Shown: positions 1 to 7,714 of the stretch, piece by piece
Position numbering within the stretch: position 1 is the stretch's first letter
Layout of the letters: the number at the start of each line of letters is the position of its first letter
Assembly: GCA_019745075.1 (NCBI GenBank)
Contig: JAIETR010000067.1
Span: 1 to 36,361, forward strand
Length of the DNA: 36,361 nt
Source of the DNA: Qipengyuania sp.
GTDB lineage: Bacteria > Pseudomonadota > Alphaproteobacteria > Sphingomonadales > Sphingomonadaceae
Direction: 5' to 3'
Translations under genes and position numbers: made by a program
Notes under the pieces: model-generated
Told to the model about the DNA's origin: nothing
Database searches by the model: none
The model's input: only the letters and a program-made list of their open reading frames with translations

Positions 1-794
1 CCGACCCGCAACCCGCCGCTGCGCGGGACGATGGCGGCGGCGATGAGACGATCGTGCTCCTCGTCTCCGATGCGTTCCCAGCCGGCGCTGGTGAGGCGTT
101 CGAGCGGACGGAAGCGCACCTTGTATTGCATCCGGTCGCTGCCCGCGACCCAGTAACCGAGATAGACATAGGGCAGTTCGCGCTCCGCCGAGCGACGGAT
201 GTGGTCGAGAATGATGTAGGTGCCAAGTCCGGAACGCGCCTCTGCCTCAGGGTCGTAGAAGCTGTAGATCATCGACAGCCCGTCGCCCTGGAAATCCGTC
301 AGGCAGGCGCCGACCAAACGGCCCGGCTGCGACCCTACCCCAGGTTCCCTGTACTCGATCACATAGCTGGATACCGGCGAGTGTTCCACCATATCCGCGA
401 AGTCGCCCTCTTCCATCTGCGTCATCCCGCCACCGGGGTGGCGGGCGGAGAGGTAGCGCTGGAGCAGCTCGTATTGCTCGGCGGTGGCCCATGGGCGGCA
501 CTCGGTGGCGACGAGGTCGCCGTGGCGCTTTAGCAGGCGCTTCTGCGTGCCCGAAGGCTGGAACGCGCCCGCCACCACGCGCACCGAGACGCAGGCCTGG
601 CAGTCGAGGCAGCTCGGGCGATAGGCGACCGTCTGGCTGCGGCGGAACCCGATCCGGCCGAGCGCCTCGTTCAATTCGTCGGCGTTGTCGCCGCGCAGCT
701 CGGTGAAGACCTTGCGCTCGCTCTTGCCCGCCAGATAAGGGCACGGGCTCGGCGCGGTCACGAAGAAGCGCGGAAAGCGAACCGGTGCCGTCAC
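1..794 (-). CDS. bpt: Aspartate/glutamate leucyltransferase (Bpt/Ate family), C-terminus cut by window edge
   Basis: This enzyme moves leucine (or arginine) from aminoacyl-tRNA onto the N-terminal Asp or Glu of proteins, marking them for ClpS/ClpAP degradation (N-end rule). It is cytoplasmic. The minus-strand translation opens [20 protein letters not shown] and continues with [11 protein letters not shown], the usual start of the bacterial family. A cysteine-rich segment, [13 protein letters not shown], follows near residues 62-74, and [13 protein letters not shown], typical of the GNAT-like C-terminal half, comes later. 264 codons are visible with no stop, so the last residues lie outside the window. 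I chose the GTG at 794 because an in-frame TAG lies four codons upstream and the family starts exactly here. The ribosome-binding site is poor. The Leu specificity rests on family knowledge of the Bpt type and is not seen directly. Confidence 0.93.
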   Translation of the reverse strand, partial: MTAPVRFPRFFVTAPSPCPYLAGKSERKVFTELRGDNADELNEALGRIGFRRSQTVAYRPSCLDCQACVSVRVVAGAFQPSGTQKRLLKRHGDLVATECRPWATAEQYELLQRYLSARHPGGGMTQMEEGDFADMVEHSPVSSYVIEYREPGVGSQPGRLVGACLTDFQGDGLSMIYSFYDPEAEARSGLGTYIILDHIRRSAERELPYVYLGYWVAGSDRMQYKVRFRPLERLTSAGWERIGDEEHDRLIAAAIVPRSGGLRV

Positions 795-838
795 TGCTCT
801 GGCCTATCCCTTCACCCCGGTGACTCGGATCAGGCACC

Positions 839-913
839 GGTTAACGCGATCTTATGGATGTTTCGGGAGGCCGGTAAAAGAGGCTTAACCACGTTTTTTT
901 GGAACTGGTTAAC
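839..913. promoter_or_regulatory. Cluster of TTAAC(C) boxes upstream of bpt, possible CtrA-type sites
   Basis: In the gap between ilvA and bpt, TTAACCA (885-891) and TGGTTAA (906-912) form an exact 7-bp inverted repeat with a 14-bp spacer. A second GTTAAC lies at 840-845. Read on the minus strand, 855-840 gives ATAA-N7-TTAAC, one mismatch from the CtrA consensus TTAA-N7-TTAAC. The sites lie 45-120 bp upstream of the bpt start. The sequence match is seen directly; CtrA binding is inference. Confidence 0.35.
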
Positions 914-929
914 ACCCTGCGGTGTGGCG

Positions 930-2189
930 CTAGTCCAGATCGAAGGTTTCGACCGAATAGCCCTTGGCCCGCAGCGCTCCCACCAGCGCGGCGATCTGCT
1001 CCCCGTCGCGCGCCTCGCATTCGATGTCGGTGAACAGGCCCTTGGCCGGGAGCGAGGTGAAAATGCGCTGATGGTGGATTTCGATGATGTTGACGTTGTG
1101 CGCGGCGAATTCGCCCATCACCTTGAAGAGCGCGCCGGGCCGGTCCTGCAGCGCGATCCTGAGGCGCGCCATGCGCCCGCTGCGCACCTGATCGCGCAGC
1201 AGCACATTGGCGAGCAGGCGGGTGTCGATATTTCCGCCGCACAGCACCAGGCCGACGCGCTTGCCGGCGAATTTATCCGGGTTGGACAGCACCGCGGCGA
1301 GGCCGGCGGCGCCCGCGCCCTCGACCACGGTCTTCTCGATCTGCAGCAGCAGCGCCACCGCGTGCTCGAGCGCGCCCTCGTCGACCAGGAGGATTTCATC
1401 GACCAGCTCGGCGACGATCTCGGCGGTGAAGCGCCCCGGCGCCTTGACCGCGATGCCCTCGGCCAGCGTGTCGCCGCCGCAGCGCATGTCCTGCCCGGCG
1501 AGATGAGCATACATCGAGGGGAAGAGGCGCGCCTGCACCCCGATCATCGCGATGGCGGGGTTCGTCGCGCGCGCCACCGTTGCCATCCCGCTCATCAGTC
1601 CGCCGCCGCCGATGGGGACCACCAGGCAATCCAGTTGGGGAACGGCGTCGAGCATTTCGAGCGCCACGGTGCCCGCTCCGGCCGCGACGTCGGGATCGTC
1701 GAAGGGATGGACGAAGGTCAGCCCGCGCTCCGCCTCGAGCTGGCGGGCGTGGCCATAGGCCTCGTCGAAGGTCTCGCCGAACAGCTCGACCCTGCCGCCC
1801 ACGCTCTCGGTTTGCATCACCTTCACCGTCGGCGTGCTGCGCGGCATCACGATGGTGACGGGCACGCCGAGCCGGGTGCCGTGATGCGACAATCCCTGGC
1901 TGTGGTTGCCCGCCGACGCCGCGATCACGCCGCGCGCGCGCTGCTCCTCGCTCAGCAGCAGCAGCGCGTTGAGCGCGCCGCGCTCCTTGTAGGCGGCGGT
2001 GAACTGAAGATTCTCGAATTTGAGCCAGATCTCGCAGCCGGCGATCCGCGACAAGGTCAAGGAATGCAGCATCGGGGTTTGCACGATGGCGCCGGCGATC
2101 CGCGCCGCCGCCGCCCGCACGTCGGCAAGGGTCAACTGCTCGGTCGCGGGAAGCTGGCCGCGAGTGGGGGCTGGATCGGTCGCGCTCAT
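930..2189 (-). CDS. ilvA: Threonine ammonia-lyase (threonine dehydratase) with C-terminal ACT domain
   Basis: This is a PLP enzyme that deaminates threonine to 2-oxobutanoate, the first step toward isoleucine. It has 419 residues. The PLP lysine is K68 in TAAYKERGALN. SAGNHSQG (92-99) is the substrate loop, and the glycine-rich PLP phosphate loop is PIGGGGLMSG (192-201). GAGAAGLAAV (291-300) closes the fold-type II domain. Residues about 341-417 form one ACT domain with RIALQDRPGALFKVM at its start, as in the single-ACT IlvA family. The ACT domain predicts allosteric control by isoleucine or valine, which is a family inference. There is no clear Shine-Dalgarno before the ATG. The gene is divergent from the amidohydrolase at 2302. 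A catabolic role cannot be excluded from sequence alone. Confidence 0.92.
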   Translation of the reverse strand: MSATDPAPTRGQLPATEQLTLADVRAAAARIAGAIVQTPMLHSLTLSRIAGCEIWLKFENLQFTAAYKERGALNALLLLSEEQRARGVIAASAGNHSQGLSHHGTRLGVPVTIVMPRSTPTVKVMQTESVGGRVELFGETFDEAYGHARQLEAERGLTFVHPFDDPDVAAGAGTVALEMLDAVPQLDCLVVPIGGGGLMSGMATVARATNPAIAMIGVQARLFPSMYAHLAGQDMRCGGDTLAEGIAVKAPGRFTAEIVAELVDEILLVDEGALEHAVALLLQIEKTVVEGAGAAGLAAVLSNPDKFAGKRVGLVLCGGNIDTRLLANVLLRDQVRSGRMARLRIALQDRPGALFKVMGEFAAHNVNIIEIHHQRIFTSLPAKGLFTDIECEARDGEQIAALVGALRAKGYSVETFDLD

Positions 2190-2301
2190 GCGGCTCGCGG
2201 CTTACGAGCGCCGGGTGGCGCGCGCAATCCATCGAAAACCTTTGCCGCGCCCAAGCTTTGCCCTAGTCGGGCGCGATCCCCCGTTCCCCAGAGGTCTCTC
2301 G

Positions 2302-3954
2302 ATGCTCCGTCCGCTGCTTGCCGTCTTGCTCGCAACATTTGTGGCCACGCCCGCGCTGGCCGACCAGCTGGTCGATAATGTCGAGGGGGTCCGGATCGAC
2401 GAGACCGGCAAGATCGACCGCTTCGAGGCCCTGTGGATCGATGACGAAGGGCGGGTGAAGCAGGTGCTGCGCCGCGGCGACAAGCGGCCGGCGAAAGTGA
2501 CATACCGCATCGACGGCAAAGGCCGGGTGATGATGCCGGGCCTGATCGATGCGCATCTTCACGTCATGGCCCTCGGCCTGGCCGCGTTGACGCTCGATTT
2601 GTCGGACACCAGTTCGCTCGACCAGGCGCTGACGAAGATCGCCGCCTTCGCGCGCGACAATCCGCAGCGGCCGTGGATCGTCGGGGGCGGCTGGAACCAG
2701 GAGAAATGGGGCCTCGGCCGGTTCCCGACCGCGGCGGATCTCGACAAGGCGGTCGCCGATCGGCCCGTCTGGCTCAGGCGCGTGGACGGCCATGCCGGCT
2801 GGGCCAATAGCGCGGCGATGAAAGCTGCCGGCATCAAGCCAGGCGTTGCCAATCCGCCCGGCGGCCGGGTGGAGCGGATCGGGAAATCGCTGATTCCGTC
2901 GGGCGTGTTCGTCGATGCCGCCTCCGAACTGGTGCAGAAGGCAGTGCCCCCGCCGCGCCCGGCCGACCGCGACAACGCGCTCGTCGAGGCACAGAAGATT
3001 CTCCACCGCCACGGCATCACCGCCGCCGCCGACATGGGCACCGGCATCGAGGACTGGCAAGCCTTCCGCCGCGCCGGGGACGAGGGGCGGCTGACGCTGC
3101 GGATCATGGCCTATGCGGCGGGGCCGGAGGCGATGGCGTTGATCGGCGGCTCCGGGCCGACACCGTGGCTCTACGAGGACAAGTTGCGTCTCAACGGCGT
3201 CAAGCTCTACCTCGACGGCGCACTGGGTTCGCGCGGGGCGTGGCTGAAACAGCCCTATGCCGACGATCCGGCCAACACCGGCCTGCCGCTGATGAGCCAG
3301 TCGCAGTTCCGCAACACGCTGGTGCGCGCCTCTCTGGGCAATTTTCAGGTCGCCGCGCATGCCATCGGCGATGCCGCCGGTGCCGAGGTCCTGAACGCCA
3401 TCGCCGAGGTGTCGGAAAGCTTCACCGGCGACCGCCGCTGGCGCGTCGAGCACGCGCAGGTGGTCGACCCCGCCGATATCCCGCGGTTTGGCCGGCACGG
3501 CATCGTCGCCTCGATGCAGCCGGTCCACCAGACCTCGGACCGGCTGATGGCCGAAGCCAGGCTTGGGCCGAACCGGCTGGCGGGCGCCTATGCCTGGAAA
3601 TCCATCGCCGCCACCGGCGCGACGCTCGCCTTCGGATCGGATGCGCCGGTCGAATCGCCCGATCCCTTCGCCGGCCTTGCGACCGCGTTCACCCGCAGCG
3701 ACGCGAAGGGCGAGCCCTTTGGCGGTTGGCGGCCCGAGGAGCGGGTCACGCGCGAACAGGCACTGGCGGCCTTTACCGCGGGCGCCGCCTATGCCGGCTT
3801 CGCCGAGAAGCGCTTCGGCCGCCTGGTCGTCGGCGAGCATGCCGACTTTCTGCTCGTGGACCGCGATCCCTTGCTGGCATCGCCAGACGAGCTCAGGGCC
3901 ACCCGCGTCCTGGAGACCTGGATCGGGGGGAAGCGCGTTTTCATTGCACCCTAA
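2302..3954 (+). CDS. Exported YtcJ-like amidohydrolase (amidohydrolase family 3)
   Basis: This is a predicted metal-dependent hydrolase of 550 residues. MLRPLLAVLLATFVATPALA (1-20) is a signal peptide with an ALA cleavage site, so the protein is probably periplasmic. The metal-binding HxH is H85-x-H87 in GLIDAHLHVMA. Later family signatures are YLDGALGSRGA, AAHAIGDAAG, VEHAQVVDP and FGSDAPVESPDP, the last carrying the C-terminal metal/catalytic Asp. The family (YtcJ and N-substituted formamide deformylases) acts on C-N bonds, but no substrate can be named. I chose the ATG at 2302 because it starts the signal peptide; the reading frame stays open upstream to 2020, but that stretch overlaps ilvA on the other strand and adds no domain. 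The gene stands alone, divergent from ilvA. Confidence 0.88.
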   Translation: MLRPLLAVLLATFVATPALADQLVDNVEGVRIDETGKIDRFEALWIDDEGRVKQVLRRGDKRPAKVTYRIDGKGRVMMPGLIDAHLHVMALGLAALTLDLSDTSSLDQALTKIAAFARDNPQRPWIVGGGWNQEKWGLGRFPTAADLDKAVADRPVWLRRVDGHAGWANSAAMKAAGIKPGVANPPGGRVERIGKSLIPSGVFVDAASELVQKAVPPPRPADRDNALVEAQKILHRHGITAAADMGTGIEDWQAFRRAGDEGRLTLRIMAYAAGPEAMALIGGSGPTPWLYEDKLRLNGVKLYLDGALGSRGAWLKQPYADDPANTGLPLMSQSQFRNTLVRASLGNFQVAAHAIGDAAGAEVLNAIAEVSESFTGDRRWRVEHAQVVDPADIPRFGRHGIVASMQPVHQTSDRLMAEARLGPNRLAGAYAWKSIAATGATLAFGSDAPVESPDPFAGLATAFTRSDAKGEPFGGWRPEERVTREQALAAFTAGAAYAGFAEKRFGRLVVGEHADFLLVDRDPLLASPDELRATRVLETWIGGKRVFIAP

Positions 3955-3987
3955 CGATCGCATTGTTGCTCGCCGGGGCGGTGCGTC

Positions 3988-4055
3988 TTAACCGTGCGGA
4001 AAGCATTTGTTCACTAGGGGCTCGGCGGCAACCGCCGGCGTCCCAGCCTGGAGAT
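3988..4055 (+). promoter_or_regulatory. Leader of the first small exported protein, with a TTAACC box and RBS
   Basis: The 104-bp gap after the amidohydrolase holds TTAACC at 3988-3993, about 66 bp before the next start codon. A GGAG ribosome-binding site lies at 4050-4053, 5 bp before the ATG at 4059. The TTAACC box resembles a CtrA half-site but matches only six bases, so this is weak. Confidence 0.25.
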
Positions 4056-4058
4056 GAC

Positions 4059-4259
4059 ATGACCCGCAAGATTTCCCTCGTCGTCGCAGCCGCCGGCCTC
4101 GCTGTCGCGCCCATCGGAGCGTCGCTGGCCCGCGAAGCGGCGCCGGTCGTGGGTGAGAATGAGTTGGCCGGCCAAGGCACGCTGTTCTTTCTCGGCGGGA
4201 TCGCCCTGATCGCGCTCGCAATCGTGCTCCTGCCCGAGGATCGGCCCGCCAGCCCCTGA
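4059..4259 (+). CDS. Small exported single-span protein, copy 1 of a tandem pair
   Basis: I do not recognise a named family. The 66-residue protein has a signal peptide (MTRKISLVVAAAGLAVAPIG, with a probable cut near ASLA). A short polar segment, REAAPVVGENELAGQGT, follows, then one hydrophobic span (about 42-58) and the tail PEDRPASP. The next gene at 4410 has the same plan and shares AAPV-x-x-E-x-E-(L/M)-x-G and the ending DRP-(A/V)-S, so the two look like diverged duplicates. The expected location is the inner membrane, with the AAPV segment in the periplasm if the signal is cleaved. A ribosome-binding site and good coding bias support a real gene. No function can be given. Confidence 0.72.
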   Translation: MTRKISLVVAAAGLAVAPIGASLAREAAPVVGENELAGQGTLFFLGGIALIALAIVLLPEDRPASP

Positions 4260-4338
4260 CTGTGGCGAAAGTGCGACATTTTTTTTGGAATGGGTAAAAG
4301 TTCGCTCGAGGCCAATTTTGCCATGAACCTTTTTCGAC

Positions 4339-4403
4339 TTGCGCCGTTCGTGGGTCGAGACTATCAGCCACCGAACGAAGAAGACCTTAGGTCTCCAAGG
4401 AGA
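4339..4403 (+). promoter_or_regulatory. Possible promoter, leader hairpin and strong RBS of the second small protein
   Basis: TTGCGC (4339-4344) and TATCAG (4362-4367) are 17 bp apart and match the sigma-70 consensus at four of six positions each. A short inverted repeat, AGACC-TTA-GGTCT, lies at 4382-4394. It is followed by a near-perfect ribosome-binding site, AAGGAGA (4397-4403), 6 bp before the ATG at 4410. The strong site suggests high translation. The promoter call is only a visual match. Confidence 0.4.
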
Positions 4404-4409
4404 TAATCG

Positions 4410-4616
4410 ATGAAGTTCCGTACGCTTGCTGCTACCGCTGCCGCGATCTCGATGGTTGCCGTGCCTGTCGTCGCCGCCGACCGCGCCGCCGCTCCGGTCT
4501 CGAACGAGTCGGAAATGGGCGGTTCATGGCTCCTCGCGATCCTCGCGGCCGCCGCGATCATCGCCGGCATCGTCATCGCCGTAGATTCGGGCAAGGACCG
4601 GCCGGTCAGCGCCTGA
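4410..4616 (+). CDS. Small exported single-span protein, copy 2 of a tandem pair
   Basis: This 68-residue protein is unrecognised by name. MKFRTLAATAAAISMVAVPVVA is a signal peptide cut near VVAA. It is followed by DRAAAPVSNESEMGGS, a hydrophobic span (about 43-58) rich in Ala and Ile, and the polar tail DSGKDRPVSA. It is clearly related to the protein at 4059: same length, same order of parts, the shared AAPV...E-x-E-M-x-G block and the DRPxS ending. The strong RBS upstream and the strong terminator directly downstream (4641-4668) show that it is a discrete, probably well-expressed transcript. Short proteins ending in P-V-S-P/A seem common in sphingomonads as hypotheticals; that is recollection, not a search. 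Confidence 0.78.
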   Translation: MKFRTLAATAAAISMVAVPVVAADRAAAPVSNESEMGGSWLLAILAAAAIIAGIVIAVDSGKDRPVSA

Positions 4617-4640
4617 TCCGCTTCTTCATGTCGAAAAGGA

Positions 4641-4668
4641 AACGGGGCCATTCGGCCCCGTTTTTTTT
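4641..4668. terminator. Strong intrinsic terminator, probably bidirectional
   Basis: AACGGGGCC (4641-4649) pairs with GGCCCCGTT (4654-4662) over the 4-base loop ATTC, followed by eight T (4661-4668). It ends the small-protein gene on the plus strand. On the minus strand the same stem is followed by GTTTCCTTTT, so it can also stop the convergent tat operon. Confidence 0.92.
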
Positions 4669-4719
4669 GGCCGCCTCTCCCGCGTCCCCTCGCATTCGAT
4701 CCTGCGCTTCCGGCGAGCG

Positions 4720-5505
4720 TCAGTCTGCCGCCTGCGGCCGATCGTCACCCTGCTCCGCCGCCGCATCCTTCCTCTCGAGGAAGCGCATGACCAGCAGAGA
4801 GCTCTCGAACAGCAGCACCAGCGGAATCGCCAGCATCAGCTGAGAGATCACGTCGGGCGGGGTAGCGACCGCTGCCACCACGAAAACGAGCACGATCATG
4901 TAACGCCGCGCCCGGACCAGCTGCGCGCGGCTGACGATGCCGGCGATGTTGAGCAACAGCAAGAGCACCGGCAGCAGGAAGCTCAACCCGAACGCGAGGA
5001 TGAACTGCATGACCAGCCCGAGATAGTCCTCGCTGTTGGGAAGCGCCTGGATGGTCACGCCGCCCGGCGCGCCCTGGAACCCCAGGAACCAGTGAAACGC
5101 GGTCGGCATGACCACATAATAGGCGAGCGCGGCCCCGCCGATGAACAGCACCGGGGTTGCCAGCAGGAACGGCAGGAACGCCCGCTTCTCCTTCGCGTAA
5201 AGCCCTGGCGCCACGAACGCCCAGAGCTGGTTCGCGATCACCGGAAAGCTGACAAAGAAAGCCGCCCACAGCGCCACCTTCAGCTCGACGAAGAACTGGC
5301 CGTAGAGCTTGGTATAAATCAACCGGTCTTGCCCGGCGTCGAGCAGCGGCTGGACGAGGAAGGCGAGGATGTCCTTGGCGAAGTAGAAGCAGACGCCGAA
5401 CGCCAGCGCGAGCGCGAGCACGGCCCGGAGAAGCCGGGCGCGCAGCTCGACCAGATGCTCGAGCAGCGGCGCCTGGCTCTCGTCGATGTCCTTGATGAAG
5501 CCCAT
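4720..5505 (-). CDS. tatC: Sec-independent (twin-arginine) translocase subunit TatC
   Basis: TatC is the multispanning inner-membrane receptor that binds twin-arginine signal peptides together with TatB. The 261-residue protein begins with the conserved cytoplasmic segment PLLEHLVELRARLLR, where E16, E20 and R22 belong to the signal-peptide binding surface. Six hydrophobic spans can be read, including LALAFGVCFYFAKDILAFLV, PFLLATPVLFIGGAALAYYV and FILAFGLSFLLPVLLLLLN. DVISQLMLAIPLVLLFE is the usual last span. The C-terminus is a charged tail, RKDAAAEQGDDRPQAAD. The gene starts one base after the tatB stop, so the two are almost certainly co-transcribed and translationally coupled. It is the last gene of the operon, ahead of the shared terminator at 4641-4668. 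Confidence 0.97.
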   Translation of the reverse strand: MGFIKDIDESQAPLLEHLVELRARLLRAVLALALAFGVCFYFAKDILAFLVQPLLDAGQDRLIYTKLYGQFFVELKVALWAAFFVSFPVIANQLWAFVAPGLYAKEKRAFLPFLLATPVLFIGGAALAYYVVMPTAFHWFLGFQGAPGGVTIQALPNSEDYLGLVMQFILAFGLSFLLPVLLLLLNIAGIVSRAQLVRARRYMIVLVFVVAAVATPPDVISQLMLAIPLVLLFESSLLVMRFLERKDAAAEQGDDRPQAAD

Positions 5506-5506
5506 T

Positions 5507-5929
5507 TCAGGCGCGGCGTTTCTTGACGGCGCCGCTCAGCGGCAGCTCGGGCTCTCCATCGCCGCCATCGGCGCCGGATGACGGGCGCGCAATCGCCGCT
5601 TCGGCGGCGGCTTCGGGCGGGTCGGCGGTGTCGAGCGGTTCCATCACGGGCTCGTCCGCGCCAGGCGGAACGGCGGCCTCGAGCGCCTCGGCATCGGGAT
5701 GCTCGGCCATGATGCGCGCGTTGCGCTCCCGCCATTCCTTCTCGATTTCGGCCAGCTCGGCCTCGCGGATCATGGTCTCCACCCCGGCACGAAAGTGGTT
5801 CGACATGCGGCGGACCTTGCCCATCCACCGGCCGGCGGTGCGCAGCGCGAGCGGCAGGTCCTTCGGGCCGATGACGAGCAGCGCCACCACCGCCACGAGC
5901 AGCAGTTCCGAGGGTGCGATATCGAACAT
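5507..5929 (-). CDS. tatB: Twin-arginine translocase subunit TatB
   Basis: TatB joins TatC in the substrate-binding complex. The 140-residue protein opens MFDIAPSELLLVAVVALLVI, a single N-terminal span. The Gly-Pro hinge (GPKDLP, 21-26) and an amphipathic helix with charged repeats (RTAGRWMGKVRRMSNHFRAG) follow. The MFDI start and the GPxxLP hinge separate TatB from TatA. The C-terminal third is Pro, Ala and Glu rich and looks disordered, ending GAVKKRRA. It lies between tatA and tatC, 30 bp downstream of tatA and 1 bp upstream of tatC. Confidence 0.95.
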   Translation of the reverse strand: MFDIAPSELLLVAVVALLVIGPKDLPLALRTAGRWMGKVRRMSNHFRAGVETMIREAELAEIEKEWRERNARIMAEHPDAEALEAAVPPGADEPVMEPLDTADPPEAAAEAAIARPSSGADGGDGEPELPLSGAVKKRRA

Positions 5930-5959
5930 TCGGGTGCGCCAGCTACCGCAGCTGCGCGA

Positions 5960-6205
5960 TCAGACCGTGCGGTCGGCGCGCTCGGCGGGCTGCGGATCCT
6001 TGGCCGCCTCTCCGGCGGGTTTCGCCTCGTGGGTCGGACCTTCGATGCGGCGGGCCTGCTCCTCGTCCTCGTCCTTCATGCCGTGCTTGAAGCTCTTCAG
6101 GCCCTTGCCGAACTCCCCCATGATGTCGGCCACGCGACCGCGCCCGAACAGGACCAGCACGATCACCAGCACGACCAGCCAGTGCCAGAGCGAAAAGGAA
6201 CCCAT
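5960..6205 (-). CDS. tatA: Twin-arginine translocase subunit TatA
   Basis: TatA oligomers form the transport pathway for folded proteins. In this 81-residue protein, the N-terminal segment [14 protein letters not shown] (7-20) is the membrane anchor. The FG hinge (F20-G21) and the amphipathic helix [20 protein letters not shown] follow, and the segment after it is acidic (KDEDEEQ), as in the family. The C-terminal tail is Pro, Ala and Glu rich. The usual lysine-leucine-proline of the hinge is GRGRVADI here, a mild variation also found in alphaproteobacteria. The ATG at 6205 follows AGATATCCC with only a weak Shine-Dalgarno. It is the first gene of tatABC, 85 bp after scpB. Confidence 0.94.
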   Translation of the reverse strand: MGSFSLWHWLVVLVIVLVLFGRGRVADIMGEFGKGLKSFKHGMKDEDEEQARRIEGPTHEAKPAGEAAKDPQPAERADRTV

Positions 6206-6290
6206 GGGATATCTCCAATGCCTGTGCCCGGAACGAACGGGCAGGTGCGCGATCTCAGGCTGCGCCTCGCATATTTAGGTTAACGGCGGG

Positions 6291-6914
6291 CTAATTGCCA
6301 GTGCTCTCGGGCCGCATTTCGCTTTCGTCGGGTTCCCGGGCATCGCGCTCGCCGGCTGGCGCGACCTCGCGCTCGTCCTCGTCGTCGAGCCGATCGAGCA
6401 GCCCGGCGGCTCGGAGCTCGGCGATTCCGGGAAGATCCTTGCGGCTGGCCAGGCCGAAGTGATCGAGGAAATCCGGTGTCGTCGCGTAGATGGTCGGCCG
6501 GCCCGGCCCCTCGCGACGGCCCGCGATCCCGATCCAGCCCGCCTCCATCAGGACATCGAGCGTCCCCGCGGACGTCTGGACCCCGCGGATCGCCTCGATC
6601 TCGGCCCGGCTGACCGGCTCGTGATAGGCGACGATCGCCAGCACTTCGGTCGCCGCGCGGCTGAGGCGGCGGACCTGCTCGCGTGTCCGGCGGAGCAGAT
6701 GCGCCAGGTCGGGCGCGGTTTCGAAATGCCAGCGCGTGGCGCGCTCCACAAGATGGATTCCGCGGGTTCGGTAATGCTCGGCCAGCGCCTCGAGCGCTTC
6801 GGTCACGTCGCGCGTGTCCGCGCCGCCCAGCAGCTCGCCCAGCGCGGCGGCATCGAGCGGCTCTTCCGCCGCGAACAGCGCCGCCTCGATCGCGCGGGCG
6901 AGCGGCTCCATCAT
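6291..6914 (-). CDS. scpB: Segregation and condensation protein ScpB
   Basis: ScpB is the winged-helix partner of ScpA in the SMC-ScpAB condensin that compacts and segregates chromosomes. The 207-residue protein contains the family segments IEAALFAAEEPL (8-19), RWHFETAPDLA, LSRAATEVLAIVAYHEPVSR, EIEAIRGVQTS and RPTIYATTPDFLDHFGL. Together they make up the two winged helices. The C-terminal 35 residues are acidic and probably disordered. The ATG at 6914 overlaps the scpA stop by 4 bases; a second ATG follows at once, so the true first Met is uncertain by one residue. Translational coupling with scpA is likely. Confidence 0.93.
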   Translation of the reverse strand: MMEPLARAIEAALFAAEEPLDAAALGELLGGADTRDVTEALEALAEHYRTRGIHLVERATRWHFETAPDLAHLLRRTREQVRRLSRAATEVLAIVAYHEPVSRAEIEAIRGVQTSAGTLDVLMEAGWIGIAGRREGPGRPTIYATTPDFLDHFGLASRKDLPGIAELRAAGLLDRLDDEDEREVAPAGERDAREPDESEMRPESTGN

Positions 6915-7714
6915 CCCGCCCGGCGCAGCCTGAGCGGACCGAAAGCTTCATCCTGCGACAATTCCGCCTTGCCCATCCTCGCCAGCTCAAGCGCGGCGAC
7001 GAAGCTGGAGGCGAGCGCGCTGCGGCGGAGCCGGGGATCGGCGTGGCGCGGCAAAAACTCCTCGAGCAGCATCCAGTCGAGCGCGATACCCAGCATCGAC
7101 GACACCCGCGACAGGGCGCTGTCTAGCGTCATCACCGGCCGCTCGCGGACCATGTGGATGACCGGCGCGGTGCGCGCCTGGACGCGGCCATAGGCTTCGA
7201 TGAGCGCGAACTGGTCGCTGCGCCAACGCGTGCGCCGGGCGATCTCCAGCCCCTCGGGCGCGCCGCGCAGGAAGATGTCGCGCCCGATACGGTCGCGCGC
7301 CATCAGCCGCGCCGCCGCCTCGCGCATCGCCCCCAGCCGCGCGAGCCTGACCTGCAGGCGCAGCGCGAGCTCCTCGGCGCTCGGCTCCTCCTGCTCCTCG
7401 CGCGGCAGCAGCAATGCCGATTTGAGATAGGCCAGCCATGCCGCCATCACGAGGTAATCGGCGGCGAGCTCGAGCTTCAGCGCCTCCGCGCGCGCGATGT
7501 AGCCGAGATATTGGTCGACCAGCGCCAGGATCGAAATCGCGCGCAGGTCAACCTTCTGCCTCCGGGCCAGGTCGAGCAGCAGGTCGAGCGGCCCTTCCCA
7601 GCCGTCGAGTGCGAGATAGAGCGCGCCGTCGTCCCGCGCCGCGGGCGCGGCGATGCCGTCCCAGTCGTCGTCATCCACCGGCACCGGCGCCATCAGGAGG
7701 TCGCCGCCGTTCAT
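6911..7714 (-). CDS. scpA: Segregation and condensation protein ScpA (kleisin)
   Basis: ScpA is the kleisin subunit bridging the SMC heads. The 267-residue protein has the hallmark N-terminal motif ALDGWEGPLDLLLDLARRQK, then VDLRAISILALVDQYL and LAADYLVMAAWLAYLKSALL, the SMC-neck binding helices. The middle is charged (REEQEEPSAEE), as expected for the kleisin linker. The C-terminal winged helix includes VAALELARMGKAELSQDEAFGPL. The start overlaps the nagZ stop (ATGA) and the end overlaps scpB, making nagZ-scpA-scpB one coupled unit. Confidence 0.95.
   Translation of the reverse strand: MNGGDLLMAPVPVDDDDWDGIAAPAARDDGALYLALDGWEGPLDLLLDLARRQKVDLRAISILALVDQYLGYIARAEALKLELAADYLVMAAWLAYLKSALLLPREEQEEPSAEELALRLQVRLARLGAMREAAARLMARDRIGRDIFLRGAPEGLEIARRTRWRSDQFALIEAYGRVQARTAPVIHMVRERPVMTLDSALSRVSSMLGIALDWMLLEEFLPRHADPRLRRSALASSFVAALELARMGKAELSQDEAFGPLRLRRAG

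Noticed and set aside
858..2378. Long plus-strand open frame (506 codons) opposite threonine dehydratase
   Set aside because: It is antisense to a gene with all catalytic motifs; the translation is His/Arg/Ala-rich with no domain, the usual shadow in high-GC DNA.
2263..3963. Long minus-strand open frame (566 codons) opposite the amidohydrolase
   Set aside because: Antisense shadow. The plus strand has a signal peptide, metal ligands and family motifs; the minus strand has none.
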